From contig NZ_CP016279.1 in the NCBI RefSeq assembly GCF_001542625.1, forward strand, positions 10,044,001 to 10,108,000: a stretch of DNA of 64,000 nucleotides. The letters run 5' to 3'. A model generated the notes under the pieces. The model was not told where the DNA came from, did no database searches, and was given only the letters and a program-made list of their open reading frames with translations. Shown piece after piece: positions 24,996 to 34,791 of the stretch; within the stretch, counting starts at the first letter, position 1, and each line of letters begins with the position of its first letter. The translations under genes were made by a program, and so were the position numbers. This stretch comes from Streptomyces griseochromogenes (lineage in GTDB: Bacteria; Actinomycetota; Actinomycetes; Streptomycetales; Streptomycetaceae).

Positions 24996-27101
24996 TCAGG
25001 CGGCGACCGACTGCTTCGTCTCCTTCGCCGCCGTGGCCGCGCTCGCGGCGGGGTCGGTGGCCGTGGCCTCCGGGGCCTGTTTGCGCATGCCCTTGAGGAT
25101 GACCACCAGGGCCGTGGTGACGCACACGCCGGCCGCGATGGCGAGCAGGTAGAGGAACGGATTGCCGATCAGCGGGACCACGAAGATGCCGCCGTGCGGG
25201 GCGCGCAGAGTGGCACCGAAGGCCATCGACAGGGCACCGGTGACCGCGCCGCCCGCCATGGCGGACGGGATGACCCGCAGCGGGTCCGCCGCGGCGAACG
25301 GGATCGCGCCCTCGGAGATGAAAGAGGCGCCCAGCACCCAGGCGGCCTTGCCGTTCTCGCGCTCGGCCTGCGTGAAGAGCTTGCCGCGGACGGTCGTGGC
25401 GAGGGCCATCGCGAGCGGCGGGACCATGCCGGCCGCCATCACCGCGGCCATGATCTTCATCGCGGAGTCGCTGGGGCTGGAGACGGCGATACCCGCCGTG
25501 GCGAAGGTGTAGGCGACCTTGTTGACCGGACCGCCCAGGTCGAAGCACATCATCAGGCCGAGCAGGGCACCGAGCAGGACGGCGTTGGTGCCGGTGAGAC
25601 CGTTCAGCCAGTCGGTCAGGCCCTTCTGCGCGGAGGCGATGGGCTTGCCGATCACGACGAACATCAGGAAGCCGACGATCGCCGAGGAGATCAGCGGGAT
25701 CACCACCACGGGCATGATGCCGCGCAACGCCGCCGGGATGCTGATCTTCTGGATCCCCAGCACCACGCCACCGGCGATCAGGCCGGCCGCCAGGCCGCCG
25801 AGGAAGCCGGCGTTGATCGTCAGTGAGATCGCGCCGCCCACGAAGCCGGGGACGAGGCCCGGCCGGTCCGCCATGCCGTAGGCGATGTAGCCGGCCAGGA
25901 CCGGGACGAGGAAGCCGAAGGACACCACGCCGATCTGGAAGAGCAACGCGCCCCAGCTGCCCGTCTGGGTCCACACGAAGTGGTCCATGACCGACGGCGC
26001 CTTGTCGACCTTCCAGCCGCCGATCGCGAAGCCGAGGGCGATGAGGAGGCCGCCCGCGGCGACGAACGGGACCATGTAGCTCACGCCGGACATGAGCCAC
26101 TTGCGCAGCTTGGTGCCGTAGCCCTCGGTGGAATCGCCGGCCCGCTCGACCGGCGTTCCCGCGGCGGCGGCCGCGCTGACCTCACCGCGCTCGGCCTTGC
26201 CTCGCACCTCGGCGATCAGTTCGGCCGGGCGGTTGATGCCCGCCTTCACACCGACGTCGACCGTCGGCTTGCCCGCGAAGCGGTCCTTGTCGCGTACGGG
26301 GATGTCGTGCGCGAAGATCACGCCGTCCGCCGCCGCGATCACCGCCGGGTCGAGCCGGGCGAAGCCGGCCGAGCCCTGCGTCTCGACGAGGACCTCGGCG
26401 CCGACGTCGCGGCCCGCGTTCTCCAGCGACTCGGCCGCCATGTAGGTGTGGGCGATACCGGTCGGGCAGGAGGTGACGGCGACGATACGGAAGGGGCGTT
26501 CGACGGCACCGGTGGCGCCCGGCGCCGGGGCGGATCCGTCCTCGGCGGCCGCGCCCGGCGCCGGGGCCGTGCTGTCCGCTGCGGCGCCGGCGGAGGCCGC
26601 CACCGGCGTCGCAGCGGAGTCTTCGGGGGCGCCCGCGGGCGCCTGCGCACCGGCGGGCGGCTCCTCCCCGCGGATCAGCGCCGCCGCCGTCCCCGCGTCG
26701 CCCACCGACCGCAGCGCATCCGTGAACTCGGCGTTCATCAGCTGGCGGGCCAGGGAGGAGAGGATCGTGAGGTGGGCGTCGTCCGCACCGGCCGGGGCGG
26801 CGATCAGGAAGATCAGGTCGGCGGGGCCGTCCGCGGCGCCGAAGTCGATGCCCGCGGCGCTGCGGCCGAAGGCGAGCGTCGGCTCGGTGACATGGGCGCT
26901 GCGGCAGTGCGGGATGCCGATGCCGCCGTCGAGGCCGGTCGGCATCTGTGCCTCGCGGGCGGCCGCGTCGGCGAGGAAGCCGTCCAGGTCGGTCACCCGG
27001 CCCTGCGCCACCATGCGCTCGGCGAGGGCGCGCGCCGCCGCTTCCTTGGTGTCGGCGGACAGGTCGAGATCGACCAGGTCCGCGGTGATCATGTCGCTCA
27101 T
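24996..27101 (-). CDS. fruA: PTS fructose-specific transporter EIIABC
   Basis: 701 aa, ATG with AGGAG 8 nt upstream. It imports fructose while phosphorylating it to fructose-1-phosphate. Domains in order: EIIA (1-145) with active His65 in GIGIPHCRSAH; an Ala/Pro-rich linker; EIIB (about 203-300) with phospho-Cys212 in AVTSCPTGIAHTYMAAE; EIIC (about 330-690) with eight or more membrane segments beginning KWLMSGVSYMVPFVAAGGLLI. The single-chain A-B-C order is as in the S. coelicolor fruA product. It is the last gene of fruR-fruK-fruA and is separated from fruK by a 253-bp spacer with hairpins. Confidence 0.95.
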   Translation of the reverse strand: MSDMITADLVDLDLSADTKEAAARALAERMVAQGRVTDLDGFLADAAAREAQMPTGLDGGIGIPHCRSAHVTEPTLAFGRSAAGIDFGAADGPADLIFLIAAPAGADDAHLTILSSLARQLMNAEFTDALRSVGDAGTAAALIRGEEPPAGAQAPAGAPEDSAATPVAASAGAAADSTAPAPGAAAEDGSAPAPGATGAVERPFRIVAVTSCPTGIAHTYMAAESLENAGRDVGAEVLVETQGSAGFARLDPAVIAAADGVIFAHDIPVRDKDRFAGKPTVDVGVKAGINRPAELIAEVRGKAERGEVSAAAAAGTPVERAGDSTEGYGTKLRKWLMSGVSYMVPFVAAGGLLIALGFAIGGWKVDKAPSVMDHFVWTQTGSWGALLFQIGVVSFGFLVPVLAGYIAYGMADRPGLVPGFVGGAISLTINAGFLGGLAAGLIAGGVVLGIQKISIPAALRGIMPVVVIPLISSAIVGFLMFVVIGKPIASAQKGLTDWLNGLTGTNAVLLGALLGLMMCFDLGGPVNKVAYTFATAGIAVSSPSDSAMKIMAAVMAAGMVPPLAMALATTVRGKLFTQAERENGKAAWVLGASFISEGAIPFAAADPLRVIPSAMAGGAVTGALSMAFGATLRAPHGGIFVVPLIGNPFLYLLAIAAGVCVTTALVVILKGMRKQAPEATATDPAASAATAAKETKQSVAA

Positions 27102-27190
27102 CGCGGGCTCCTATGCACGCGTATCGCCCGGGGAGTGGGGTGGGCGGAGGTGGGGACGGGGGTGCGGCGGGGGGAGGCGGCACGGTGGGC

Positions 27191-27290
27191 GGAGGCGGGG
27201 CCGGGGAAACCCCGCCTCCTGGGGTCGGCAGAACGGCTCAGGGCACCCTGCCGGCCCGATGTCGCGGCGAGTAAGGGGAGGCCTCGCCGC
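27191..27290 (-). promoter_or_regulatory. Hairpin pair in the fruK-fruA spacer
   Basis: Two inverted repeats within the 253-bp spacer: GCGGCGAG/CTCGCCGC (27264-27290) and GGAGGCGGGG/CCCCGCCTCC (27191-27219). In transcription order they come after fruK and before the fruA ribosome binding site, so they could cause partial termination, RNA processing or mRNA stabilisation. Confidence 0.4.
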
Positions 27291-27354
27291 TGCGTGGCCG
27301 ATGGCGGGAACGGGGCGGACGGCATCGGCGCGGTCGCAAGGGGGCGTCCGACGT

Positions 27355-28302
27355 TCATGACACCGGCTCCGTCAGTTCGCGGTCGGCCGGGACGTCCGCC
27401 GTGACGGTCACCGCCGCCGGGTCCAGGTCGGCGGGGGTCGGCATCACGCTGCCGGGGAGCCGGACGGCGGCGGCGCCATGGGCGACGGCGGAGGCGAGGG
27501 ACTCCGGGCCGCTGCCGCCGGCGATCAGGAAGCCGGCGAGGGAGGAGTCGCCGGCGCCCACGTTGCTGCGTACGGCGTCCACGCGCGCGCTGCCGAACCA
27601 GGCGCCCGCGTCGTGCACGAGCAGCTGCCCGTCGGCGCCCAGGCTCGCGAGCACGGTGCGCGCGCCCATCGAACGCAGTTCCTCGGCCGCCTTCACCGCG
27701 TCGCCCACGGTCGCCAGGGGGCGCCCGACGGCTTCCGCGAGCTCCTCGGCGTTGGGCTTCACCACGTCGGGCCGCGCGCGCAGCGCCTCCAGGAGCGCAC
27801 GCCCTGAGGTGTCCAGGGCGATGCGCGCACCCCCGGCGTGCGCCCGCGTGACGACGTCGGCGTACCAGGACGGTGCGAGCCCCCGGGGCAGGCTCCCGCA
27901 GCACGCGATCCAGTCCGCGTCGCGGGACTGCTCGCGGACGGTGTCCAGGAGCAGTTCCTGCTCGGCGGCCGACAGCTCCGGGCCCGGCGCGTTGATCTTC
28001 GTGAGCGTCCCGTCGGCCTCCGCGAGGGCGATGTTGGAGCGGGTGGCTCCGGCGACCGGGACCGGCGCGACCTCGATGCCCTGGGCGTCCAGCAGATCGG
28101 CGACGAGCGCTCCCGGCGCACCGCCCAGGGGCAGAACGGCGACCGTGCGCCGTCCGGCGGCCGCGACGGCGCGCGAGACGTTCACGCCCTTGCCACCGGG
28201 GTCCATCCGCTCGGTCTCGGCACGGATGACCTCGCCCCGCTTGAGGGCCTGGACCTCGTAGGTGCGGTCGAGGGAGGGGTTGGGGGTGACGGTGAGGATC
28301 AT
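27355..28302 (-). CDS. fruK: 1-phosphofructokinase
   Basis: 315 aa. It phosphorylates fructose-1-phosphate to fructose-1,6-bisphosphate with ATP. PfkB-family marks: start MILTVTPNPSLDRTYEV, sugar-binding MDPGGKGVNVSRAVAAAG, and catalytic SNVGAGDSSLAGF near the C terminus. Length is normal. The ATG overlaps the fruR stop by 4 bp (ATGA), so the two are translationally coupled. Confidence 0.95.
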   Translation of the reverse strand: MILTVTPNPSLDRTYEVQALKRGEVIRAETERMDPGGKGVNVSRAVAAAGRRTVAVLPLGGAPGALVADLLDAQGIEVAPVPVAGATRSNIALAEADGTLTKINAPGPELSAAEQELLLDTVREQSRDADWIACCGSLPRGLAPSWYADVVTRAHAGGARIALDTSGRALLEALRARPDVVKPNAEELAEAVGRPLATVGDAVKAAEELRSMGARTVLASLGADGQLLVHDAGAWFGSARVDAVRSNVGAGDSSLAGFLIAGGSGPESLASAVAHGAAAVRLPGSVMPTPADLDPAAVTVTADVPADRELTEPVS

Positions 28303-29060
28303 GCGCGCACCACTTCCGTGCCGCCGCGCTCGATGGCGGCGGCGTCTTCGGGGCTCAGCCCGCTGTCGGTGATCAGCAGATCCACGTCGCTCAGATCGCC
28401 GAAGCGGGCGAAGTGCTCCTGGCCGTGCTTGGAGGAGTCGGCGAGGAGGACCACGCGGCGGGCGGCGGCGATGGCCGCGCGCTTGACCGCGGCTTCGGCG
28501 AGGTCCGGGGTGGTCAGACCGTGCTCGGCGGAGAAGCCGTTGGCGGCGACGAACAGGACGTCGGCGCGGATCTCGCCGTACGCGCGCAGCGCCCAGGCGT
28601 CCACCGCGGCGCGGGTGCGGTGCCGTACGCGCCCGCCGACCAGGTGGAGCTGGATGCCCGGGTGGTCGGCGAGGCGGGCGGCGATCGGCAGGCTGTGCGT
28701 GACGACGGTGAGGGAGGCCTCCAGCGGGATGGCCGCGGCCATCCGCGCCACCGTCGTACCCGCGTCGAGGACCGTCGTGCCCTCGGTGGGCAGCTCGGCG
28801 AGGCCCGCCTTGGCGATGCGGTCCTTCTCGTCGGCGGCGGCGGACTCGCGCTCGGCGAGGTCCGGCTCGAAGTCGAGGCGCCCGACCGGGATGGCACCGC
28901 CGTGCACCCGGCGGACGAGCCCGGCGCGGTCGAGGGCCTTCAGGTCGCGGCGGATCGTCTCCGCGGTGACCTGGAGCTCCTCGGCCAGCGACAGCACGTC
29001 CACCCGGCCGCCGTCACGGGCGAGCCGGAGGATCTCCTGCTGCCGCTCCGGTGCGTACAT
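28299..29060 (-). CDS. fruR: DeoR-family regulator of the fructose operon
   Basis: 253 aa; ATG at 29060 with GGAGG 9 nt upstream. The N-terminal HTH of the DeoR family is complete (PERQQEILRLARDGGRVDVLSLAEELQVTAETIRRDLKAL, then GLVRRVHGGAI). The sugar-phosphate sensing domain follows with LDAGTTVARMA and FVAANGFSAEHGLTTPD. Being first in the operon and coupled to fruK, it probably represses the operon until fructose-1-phosphate is present; this is inference from the family. A palindrome upstream may be its operator. Confidence 0.9.
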   Translation of the reverse strand: MYAPERQQEILRLARDGGRVDVLSLAEELQVTAETIRRDLKALDRAGLVRRVHGGAIPVGRLDFEPDLAERESAAADEKDRIAKAGLAELPTEGTTVLDAGTTVARMAAAIPLEASLTVVTHSLPIAARLADHPGIQLHLVGGRVRHRTRAAVDAWALRAYGEIRADVLFVAANGFSAEHGLTTPDLAEAAVKRAAIAAARRVVLLADSSKHGQEHFARFGDLSDVDLLITDSGLSPEDAAAIERGGTEVVRA

Positions 29061-29119
29061 GTCCGTTCGCCTCCGACTGATGCCCGAACGTGTGGTTTCA
29101 CCGCGAGAGTACGCTCCGA

Positions 29120-29130
29120 CTTTCGGAAAG
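29120..29130. promoter_or_regulatory. Candidate FruR operator
   Basis: The odd palindrome CTTTCGGAAAG lies 60 bp before the fruR start, next to an AT-richer stretch and flanked by further TTCGG/CCGAA half-sites. An autoregulatory DeoR site is inferred. Confidence 0.35.
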
Positions 29131-29191
29131 TAAACAGGTTCGGACTTCAATCAGGCATGAACGGACTTCCGGTTCTGTCCGGACAGCAGCA

Positions 29192-29222
29192 GGGGCCCGG
29201 TACCTGGTCGGTACCGGGCCCC
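29192..29222 (-). terminator. Terminator of the MFS gene at 29236
   Basis: Perfect 13-bp arms GGGGCCCGGTACC/GGTACCGGGCCCC with a 5-nt loop, 14 bp past the stop of the minus-strand MFS gene. Confidence 0.75.
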
Positions 29223-29235
29223 TCGTCACGCCTGG

Positions 29236-30747
29236 TCAAGGCACCAGCTCGGGTTCCTTCTCCGCCACCGGAGCGTCGGCAGCGCCCTCCACGTGCTGTG
29301 CCGGACGCTTCGGCAGGGCGGACATCAGCAGGAAGATCACGCCCATCACACCGGCCACCCACCACAGCGCGTGCTGGAAGCCGTTCACGAAGGCGGGGCC
29401 CACCTGGGCGCGGGTCAGCTTGTCGCCGATCACGCCGAAGAACACCACCGAGACCAGGCCGAGGCCGAGCGCGTTGCCCATCTGCTGCACGGTGTTGATC
29501 AGTCCGGACGCGGACCCGGCGTGCTCGCGCGGCACCTCCGAGAGGACCGCGTCCGTCAGCGGGGCGACGATCAGGCCCATGCCGACACCCATCACGACCA
29601 GCGGGAGCGCCATCTGCCAGGAGGCGATGCCGAGGCCGTAGTGGTGCGACTCCCAGATGTAGAGGAGAACGCCCGTCGCCATGATCAGCGCGCCGGCCTG
29701 GAGCACCCCCCGGCCGAACCGCGGCACCAGCTTCTGCACCGACATCCCGGCCGCCGTGGACACCGCGAGGGAGAACGGCACACCGGTCAGGCCGGCCCGG
29801 AGCGGGCTCCAGCCCAGGCCGATCTGCATGTACAGCGTCCAGACCAGGAAGAAGATGCCGAGCGCGACACCGAAGACGGTCTGTACGGCGATGCCCGCGG
29901 CGAAGCTCTTCACCCGGAACAGCGACAGCTCGATGAGGGGGGAGCCGTCCCGGGCCGCCTTGCGCCGCTCGTAGACCACCAGCGCCGCGAAGACACCGAA
30001 CGCGCCGGCCATCGAGAGGTACCCCCACAGCGGCCAGCCCAGCTCGCGGCCCCGGGTGAGCGGGTAGAGCAGCATCAGCAGGCCCAGGGTCACCAGGGCG
30101 ACGCCGACCAGGTCCAGCTTCACCGCCTTCGGGGCGCGGGACTCGGTGATGTAGCGGCGGCCGAGGAGGAAGGCGACGATGCCGACGGGCAGGTTGATCA
30201 GGAAGATCGGGCGCCAGTGAAGCCCGAACAGGTTCCACTCCGTCAGCAGGGCGCCGAGCAGCGGCCCGGAGACCGCGCCGAGGCCGACCACCGCGCCGAA
30301 CAGACCGAAGACCTTGCCGCGCTCGTGGGCGGGGAAGGTGGCGTGCACGATCGACAGCACCTGCGGAACCATCATCGCCGCCATGCCGCCCTGAAGGATG
30401 CGGGAGGCGACCAGCATCTCCGGGTTCGCGGCGAAGCCGCACAGCGCGGAGGCCACGGTGAAGCCGGCGATGCCGATGAGGAACAGCCGCCGACGGCCGT
30501 GGATGTCGCCGAGGCGGCCGCCGGTGATCAGGCCGGCGGCGAAGGCCAGGGCGTATCCGGCGGTTATCCACTGGATCTGGCTGAGGGACGCGCCCGCGTC
30601 CTGCTTGATCGAGGGGATCGCGATGTTCACGATCGTGACGTCGACGAGGTCCATGAAGGCCGCGGTCATCACGATCGCGAGCGCGAACCATCGGCGCCGG
30701 TCGCCCGCTTCCTGCTGAGCGGTGAGGGTCTGTTCCGTGGAGGTCAT
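29236..30747 (-). CDS. MFS drug efflux transporter, DHA2 (14-TM) type
   Basis: 503 aa. EmrB/QacA-like proton-coupled multidrug exporter: first helix AIVMTAAFMDLVDVTIVNIAIPSI with the D1 motif, motif A GGRLGDIHGRRRLFLIG, and motif C-like VVGLGAVSGPLLGALLTE. Fourteen hydrophobic segments can be traced. It is transcribed away from the WYL-domain regulator, separated by 62 bp, so that regulator probably controls it. Substrate unknown. Confidence 0.9.
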   Translation of the reverse strand: MTSTEQTLTAQQEAGDRRRWFALAIVMTAAFMDLVDVTIVNIAIPSIKQDAGASLSQIQWITAGYALAFAAGLITGGRLGDIHGRRRLFLIGIAGFTVASALCGFAANPEMLVASRILQGGMAAMMVPQVLSIVHATFPAHERGKVFGLFGAVVGLGAVSGPLLGALLTEWNLFGLHWRPIFLINLPVGIVAFLLGRRYITESRAPKAVKLDLVGVALVTLGLLMLLYPLTRGRELGWPLWGYLSMAGAFGVFAALVVYERRKAARDGSPLIELSLFRVKSFAAGIAVQTVFGVALGIFFLVWTLYMQIGLGWSPLRAGLTGVPFSLAVSTAAGMSVQKLVPRFGRGVLQAGALIMATGVLLYIWESHHYGLGIASWQMALPLVVMGVGMGLIVAPLTDAVLSEVPREHAGSASGLINTVQQMGNALGLGLVSVVFFGVIGDKLTRAQVGPAFVNGFQHALWWVAGVMGVIFLLMSALPKRPAQHVEGAADAPVAEKEPELVP

Positions 30748-30768
30748 GACTTCAAGGTAGGGGGCAAC

Positions 30769-30787
30769 TAGGTCAGATCACGTCCTA
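30769..30787. promoter_or_regulatory. Possible operator between MFS gene and WYL regulator
   Basis: TAGGTCAGATCACGTCCTA has inverted ends (TAGG/CCTA) and lies in the 62-bp divergent gap, about 20 bp from each start codon. Confidence 0.3.
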
Positions 30788-30809
30788 TTTCTGCGGCATC
30801 CTCGGATGT

Positions 30810-31781
30810 ATGACGACGGACACGCCGGCTCGCCTCCTGCAGCTGCTCTCCCTCCTCCAGACTCCGCGCGAGTGGCCCGGCGGTGAGCTGGCCGACCGGC
30901 TCGGGGTGTCCCGGCGCACCGTGCGGCGGGACATCGACCGGCTGCGCGAACTGGGGTATCCCGTGCAGGCGAGCAAGGGTGCCGACGGCGGCTACCGGCT
31001 CGTCGCGGGCAAGGCCATGCCCCCGCTGGTACTGGACGACGAGGAGGCGGTGGCGATCGCGGTCGGGCTGCGGGCGGGGGCCGGGCACGCGGTGGAGGGG
31101 GTGGACGAGGCGTCGGTGCGGGCGCTGGCGAAGCTGGAGCAGGTGCTGCCGACGCGGCTGCGGCACCGGGTGGCGACACTTCAGGCCGCGACGACGCAGC
31201 TGACCCACGGGGACGGGGCGAGCATCGCGCCCGAGACGCTGACCGTGATGGCGTCGACGGTGGCCGGGCGGGAGCGGCTGCGGTTCGCCTACCGCGACAA
31301 GGAGGGCGGCGAGTCGCGGCGGCTGACCGAGCCGTACCGGCTCGTGTCGACGGGGCGGCGGTGGTACCTCGTCGCGTACGACCTCGGGCGGGAGGACTGG
31401 CGGACGTTCCGGGTGGACCGGGTGAGGGAGCCGTTCGCGACCGGGGTGCGGTTCGCTCCGCGGGAGCTGCCGGCGGGGAGCGCGGCGGAGTATCTGCGGC
31501 GGTCGATCCGTCGGCAGCAGCAGCAGACGTATGCGTTCGAGGTGTGGTTCGCCGGGCCGGTGGAGGCGGTCGCGTCGCGGGTGCCGGAGTGGATCGGGGT
31601 ACCGGAGGCCGAGGGCGACGGGTGCGTGCTGCGAGGGAGCAGCGAGGATCCTGTGGAGTGGCTGGCGGTGCGGTTGGGGATGGTGGGGTGTGAGTTCGCG
31701 GTCCGGGGGCCGGCTGAACTGGTGGAATGTGTACGGGAGTTGGGGGCACGGCTGAGTCGGGCGGGGGCGGCGGGGGGCTAG
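30810..31781 (+). CDS. WYL-domain transcriptional regulator (YafY-like)
   Basis: 323 aa. N-terminal HTH_11 (RLLQLLSLLQTPREWPGGELADRLGVSRRTVRRDIDRL), then the GGYRL turn at residues 52-70. The WYL domain spans about 140-215 and includes RLRFAYRDKEGGESRRLTEPYRLV and RRWYLVAYDLGREDWRTFRVDRV. A WCX C-terminal extension follows. WYL domains often bind nucleotides or other small ligands. It most likely controls the divergent DHA2 transporter; this is inferred from position. Confidence 0.88.
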   Translation: MTTDTPARLLQLLSLLQTPREWPGGELADRLGVSRRTVRRDIDRLRELGYPVQASKGADGGYRLVAGKAMPPLVLDDEEAVAIAVGLRAGAGHAVEGVDEASVRALAKLEQVLPTRLRHRVATLQAATTQLTHGDGASIAPETLTVMASTVAGRERLRFAYRDKEGGESRRLTEPYRLVSTGRRWYLVAYDLGREDWRTFRVDRVREPFATGVRFAPRELPAGSAAEYLRRSIRRQQQQTYAFEVWFAGPVEAVASRVPEWIGVPEAEGDGCVLRGSSEDPVEWLAVRLGMVGCEFAVRGPAELVECVRELGARLSRAGAAGG

Positions 31782-31874
31782 GCGGGTCTCAGGTGTGCGG
31801 CCGAGCGAGCCGCGAGCGCCCTGAAGGGGCGCGGGGAACTGCTCGATCAGCCCCCACCAACCCGCGGCTGTGCA

Positions 31875-32555
31875 CTACGGCTCCTGCCCCCACCCGAAGT
31901 CACCGACGGCGTCCAGGTTCCGCAGGGCCAGGGCCGCCGGGCCCGTGGGCCCCGTGGGCGGGGCCGTGGTCATCGCCCAGGACTCGACCGCCACACGGAT
32001 CGCCGCGCCGGCCACCGCCGCCGCGAAGCGCAGACGCGGGGTCACCTCCTCCCCCGCCGGCACCAGTCGCTCCGCGAGGATGTCCGCGAGCGTGCTCTCC
32101 GAGGCCTGGCAGACCTCCGCCCAGACCTTCCGCAGCGCCGGGCTCGTGTCGGCGAGGCGGATCAGTGTGCGGACCCATTCCCAGGACGACGCCGAGACGC
32201 CGACGCCGGGGGTGAGGGTGTGATCGACCGCGTGCCGCAGGGCCTCGGGCAGGGTGAGGGCGGGCGGGGCCTCGCGCACCGCCTGGGTCCAGCACTCGGC
32301 ACCCGCCGCGTAGAGCGGGGCCACCGCCTCCTCCTTGGAGGCGAAGTACCGGTAGAAGGTGCGCGGGGCGATGCCCGCCGCCTGGGCGATGTCCTCGGCG
32401 CGGGTGGCGCGCAGGCCCTGACGGACGAACAGGGCGGCCGCCGCGCGCGCGATCTCCATGCGGGTCTCGGCCTTGCGGCGCTCCGTGAGGGACGCCGGCG
32501 TGGAGGCCGAAAGTTGCTGGTGGGCGGTGGTGCCGGTGGTGCGGGGGGTGCTCAC
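31875..32555 (-). CDS. TetR/AcrR-family regulator
   Basis: 226 aa, GTG start. The TetR HTH is complete: RMEIARAAAALFVRQGLRATRAEDIAQAAGIAPRTFYRYFASKEEAV. The ligand domain follows, with TLADILAERLVPAGEEVTPRLRFAAAVAGAAIR. A 15-bp perfect palindrome lies 20 bp upstream of the start and is the likely autoregulatory operator. No obvious target gene is adjacent: WYL lies downstream and hrdD's 3' end faces it. Confidence 0.9.
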   Translation of the reverse strand: MSTPRTTGTTAHQQLSASTPASLTERRKAETRMEIARAAAALFVRQGLRATRAEDIAQAAGIAPRTFYRYFASKEEAVAPLYAAGAECWTQAVREAPPALTLPEALRHAVDHTLTPGVGVSASSWEWVRTLIRLADTSPALRKVWAEVCQASESTLADILAERLVPAGEEVTPRLRFAAAVAGAAIRVAVESWAMTTAPPTGPTGPAALALRNLDAVGDFGWGQEP

Positions 32556-32575
32556 CTCGGCAGGCTATGCCGATG

Positions 32576-32590
32576 TGGCAGAATCTGCCA
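32576..32590. promoter_or_regulatory. TetR-type operator palindrome
   Basis: TGGCAGAATCTGCCA, a perfect 7-bp inverted repeat around a single A, 20 bp upstream of the TetR start codon. Confidence 0.6.
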
Positions 32591-32639
32591 TCCGGCGGGC
32601 CACCCCGGGGTTCAGGTACGGGGTGGCCCGCCACTCCAG

Positions 32640-32671
32640 CGTGTCCGCCGTCGTACGTGTCCGCCGTCGTA
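32640..32671. repeat. 16-bp perfect tandem repeat
   Basis: Two adjacent identical copies of CGTGTCCGCCGTCGTA (32640-32655 and 32656-32671). Confidence 0.85.
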
Positions 32672-32770
32672 GCGGACGTCCTTCCCTCCGGCTGCCGCCT
32701 CTTCGGTCCCGCACACGAACACCCGAGATGGCCGAAGAAGGCCCGCGACAGCCCGAGCAGCGCGAAAGAA

Positions 32771-32813
32771 GCCGGGCTCCGGCGCCTGGGGGGGGTAGGC
32801 GCCGGAGCCCGGC
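32771..32813 (-). terminator. Strong hairpin, probable hrdD terminator
   Basis: Perfect 17-bp arms GCCGGGCTCCGGCGCCT/AGGCGCCGGAGCCCGGC around a 9-nt G-rich loop. It is about 255 bp beyond the hrdD stop, so a long 3' untranslated region is implied. Confidence 0.6.
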
Positions 32814-33069
32814 TCTGGGAAGGTCCCGGCGCCGGGGGGGGGATTGCGTCGGGACGTGGTTCGGTGGTGGTCGTACCGCGTGGGTCGTGCCGCTTGCTCG
32901 TCGTGCCGAGTGGTGCGCGTGGGGGGGTGGGAGTGCGGTCCCCGGGGCTCAACTCCTGGGCTCGGAAGGGTTTTTCCCTCGGGCCCCGGAGTTGAAGCGA
33001 CGGTAGCGCGCCATGTTTGCGCCGTCTTCGGGCACCGGGCGTACGCGGCCGAACCGGTCGTACGCCGCT

Positions 33070-34068
<999 letters not shown>

Positions 34069-34172
34069 GCGTGCTCCCTTGCGTGGTGGGCTGGCGGGTG
34101 GTCCTTCGAACGCCCGGCACTTCGGGGGCTGTCTCCGGGACTCTCCTGGAGTGCCCTGCGTCCGTGGGAAAC

Positions 34173-34199
34173 AACGACTGGAATCAGGACAGAATTCCC
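34173..34199 (-). promoter_or_regulatory. SigR-dependent promoter of hrdD
   Basis: On the minus strand: GGGAAT (34199-34194), 18 bp, GTT (34175-34173). It matches the SigR consensus fully and lies about 105 bp before the hrdD start codon. Confidence 0.8.
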
Positions 34200-34259
34200 A
34201 ACCCGCTCCCCTATTTTTCTGATCATGCAGTACCCTGTTCCGCCACACAGGGAGGCCTG

Positions 34260-34778
34260 ATGTCGTCCGGACGTACAGAGGTGCAGGTCAGGCCAGGAGT
34301 CGAAGGCGATCTCGACGCCCTCACAGCCCTCTACAACCACTACGTACGCGAGACGGCCATCACGTTCGATACGGCGGTCTTCACTGCGGAAGAACGCCGC
34401 CCTTGGCTGCTCTCCCACCCGGAAGACGGCCCATACCGCCTGATGGTTGCCACGGAGGCGGACTCACAGGAGATTCTGGGTTACGCCACATCCAGCCCTT
34501 ACCGCCCGAAGCCCGCTTACACGACATCCGTGGAGACTTCGGTGTACGTCGCCCCGGACGCCGGCGGCCGCGGGGTCGGCACGCTGCTCTACGACGCCCT
34601 CTTCAAGGTCCTGGCCGACGAGGACGTGCACCGCGCCTACGCCGGCATCGCCCGGCCGAACCGGGCCTCCGAGCGGCTGCACGCCGGCTTCGGCTTCCGG
34701 TACGTCGGCATCTACCGGGAGGTCGGGCGCAAGTTCGGCCGCTACTGGGACGTGGCCTGGTACGAGAAGGAGCTGTGA
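34260..34778 (+). CDS. GNAT N-acetyltransferase (phosphinothricin/MddA type)
   Basis: 172 aa; ATG with GGGAGG upstream. It opens VRPGVEGDLDALTALYNHYVRETAITFDT, typical of the Pat/MddA subgroup that acetylates phosphinothricin, methionine sulfone or related amino acids. It continues ETSVYVAPDAGGRGVGTLLYDALF (acetyl-CoA loop, G-G-R-G-V-G) and HAGFGFRYVGIYREVGRKFGRYWDVAWYEKEL. It diverges from hrdD across 191 bp. Actual substrate unknown. Confidence 0.9.
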   Translation: MSSGRTEVQVRPGVEGDLDALTALYNHYVRETAITFDTAVFTAEERRPWLLSHPEDGPYRLMVATEADSQEILGYATSSPYRPKPAYTTSVETSVYVAPDAGGRGVGTLLYDALFKVLADEDVHRAYAGIARPNRASERLHAGFGFRYVGIYREVGRKFGRYWDVAWYEKEL

Positions 34779-34791
34779 CCCCCGGAAGGGC

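Larger units (their letters stand above)
32591..33069. other. 479-bp non-coding stretch between tetR and hrdD
   Basis: No convincing gene. It holds a 13-bp hairpin (GGCGGGCCACCCC/GGGGTGGCCCGCC, 32594-32632), a 16-bp tandem repeat (32640-32671) and a very strong hairpin (32771-32813). The rest is G-rich and unassigned. Confidence 0.6.

Noticed and set aside
28838..29498. Long plus-strand frames over fruR and the MFS 3' end
   Set aside because: Shadows of clear DeoR and MFS genes on the minus strand; they run through the terminator hairpin at 29192.
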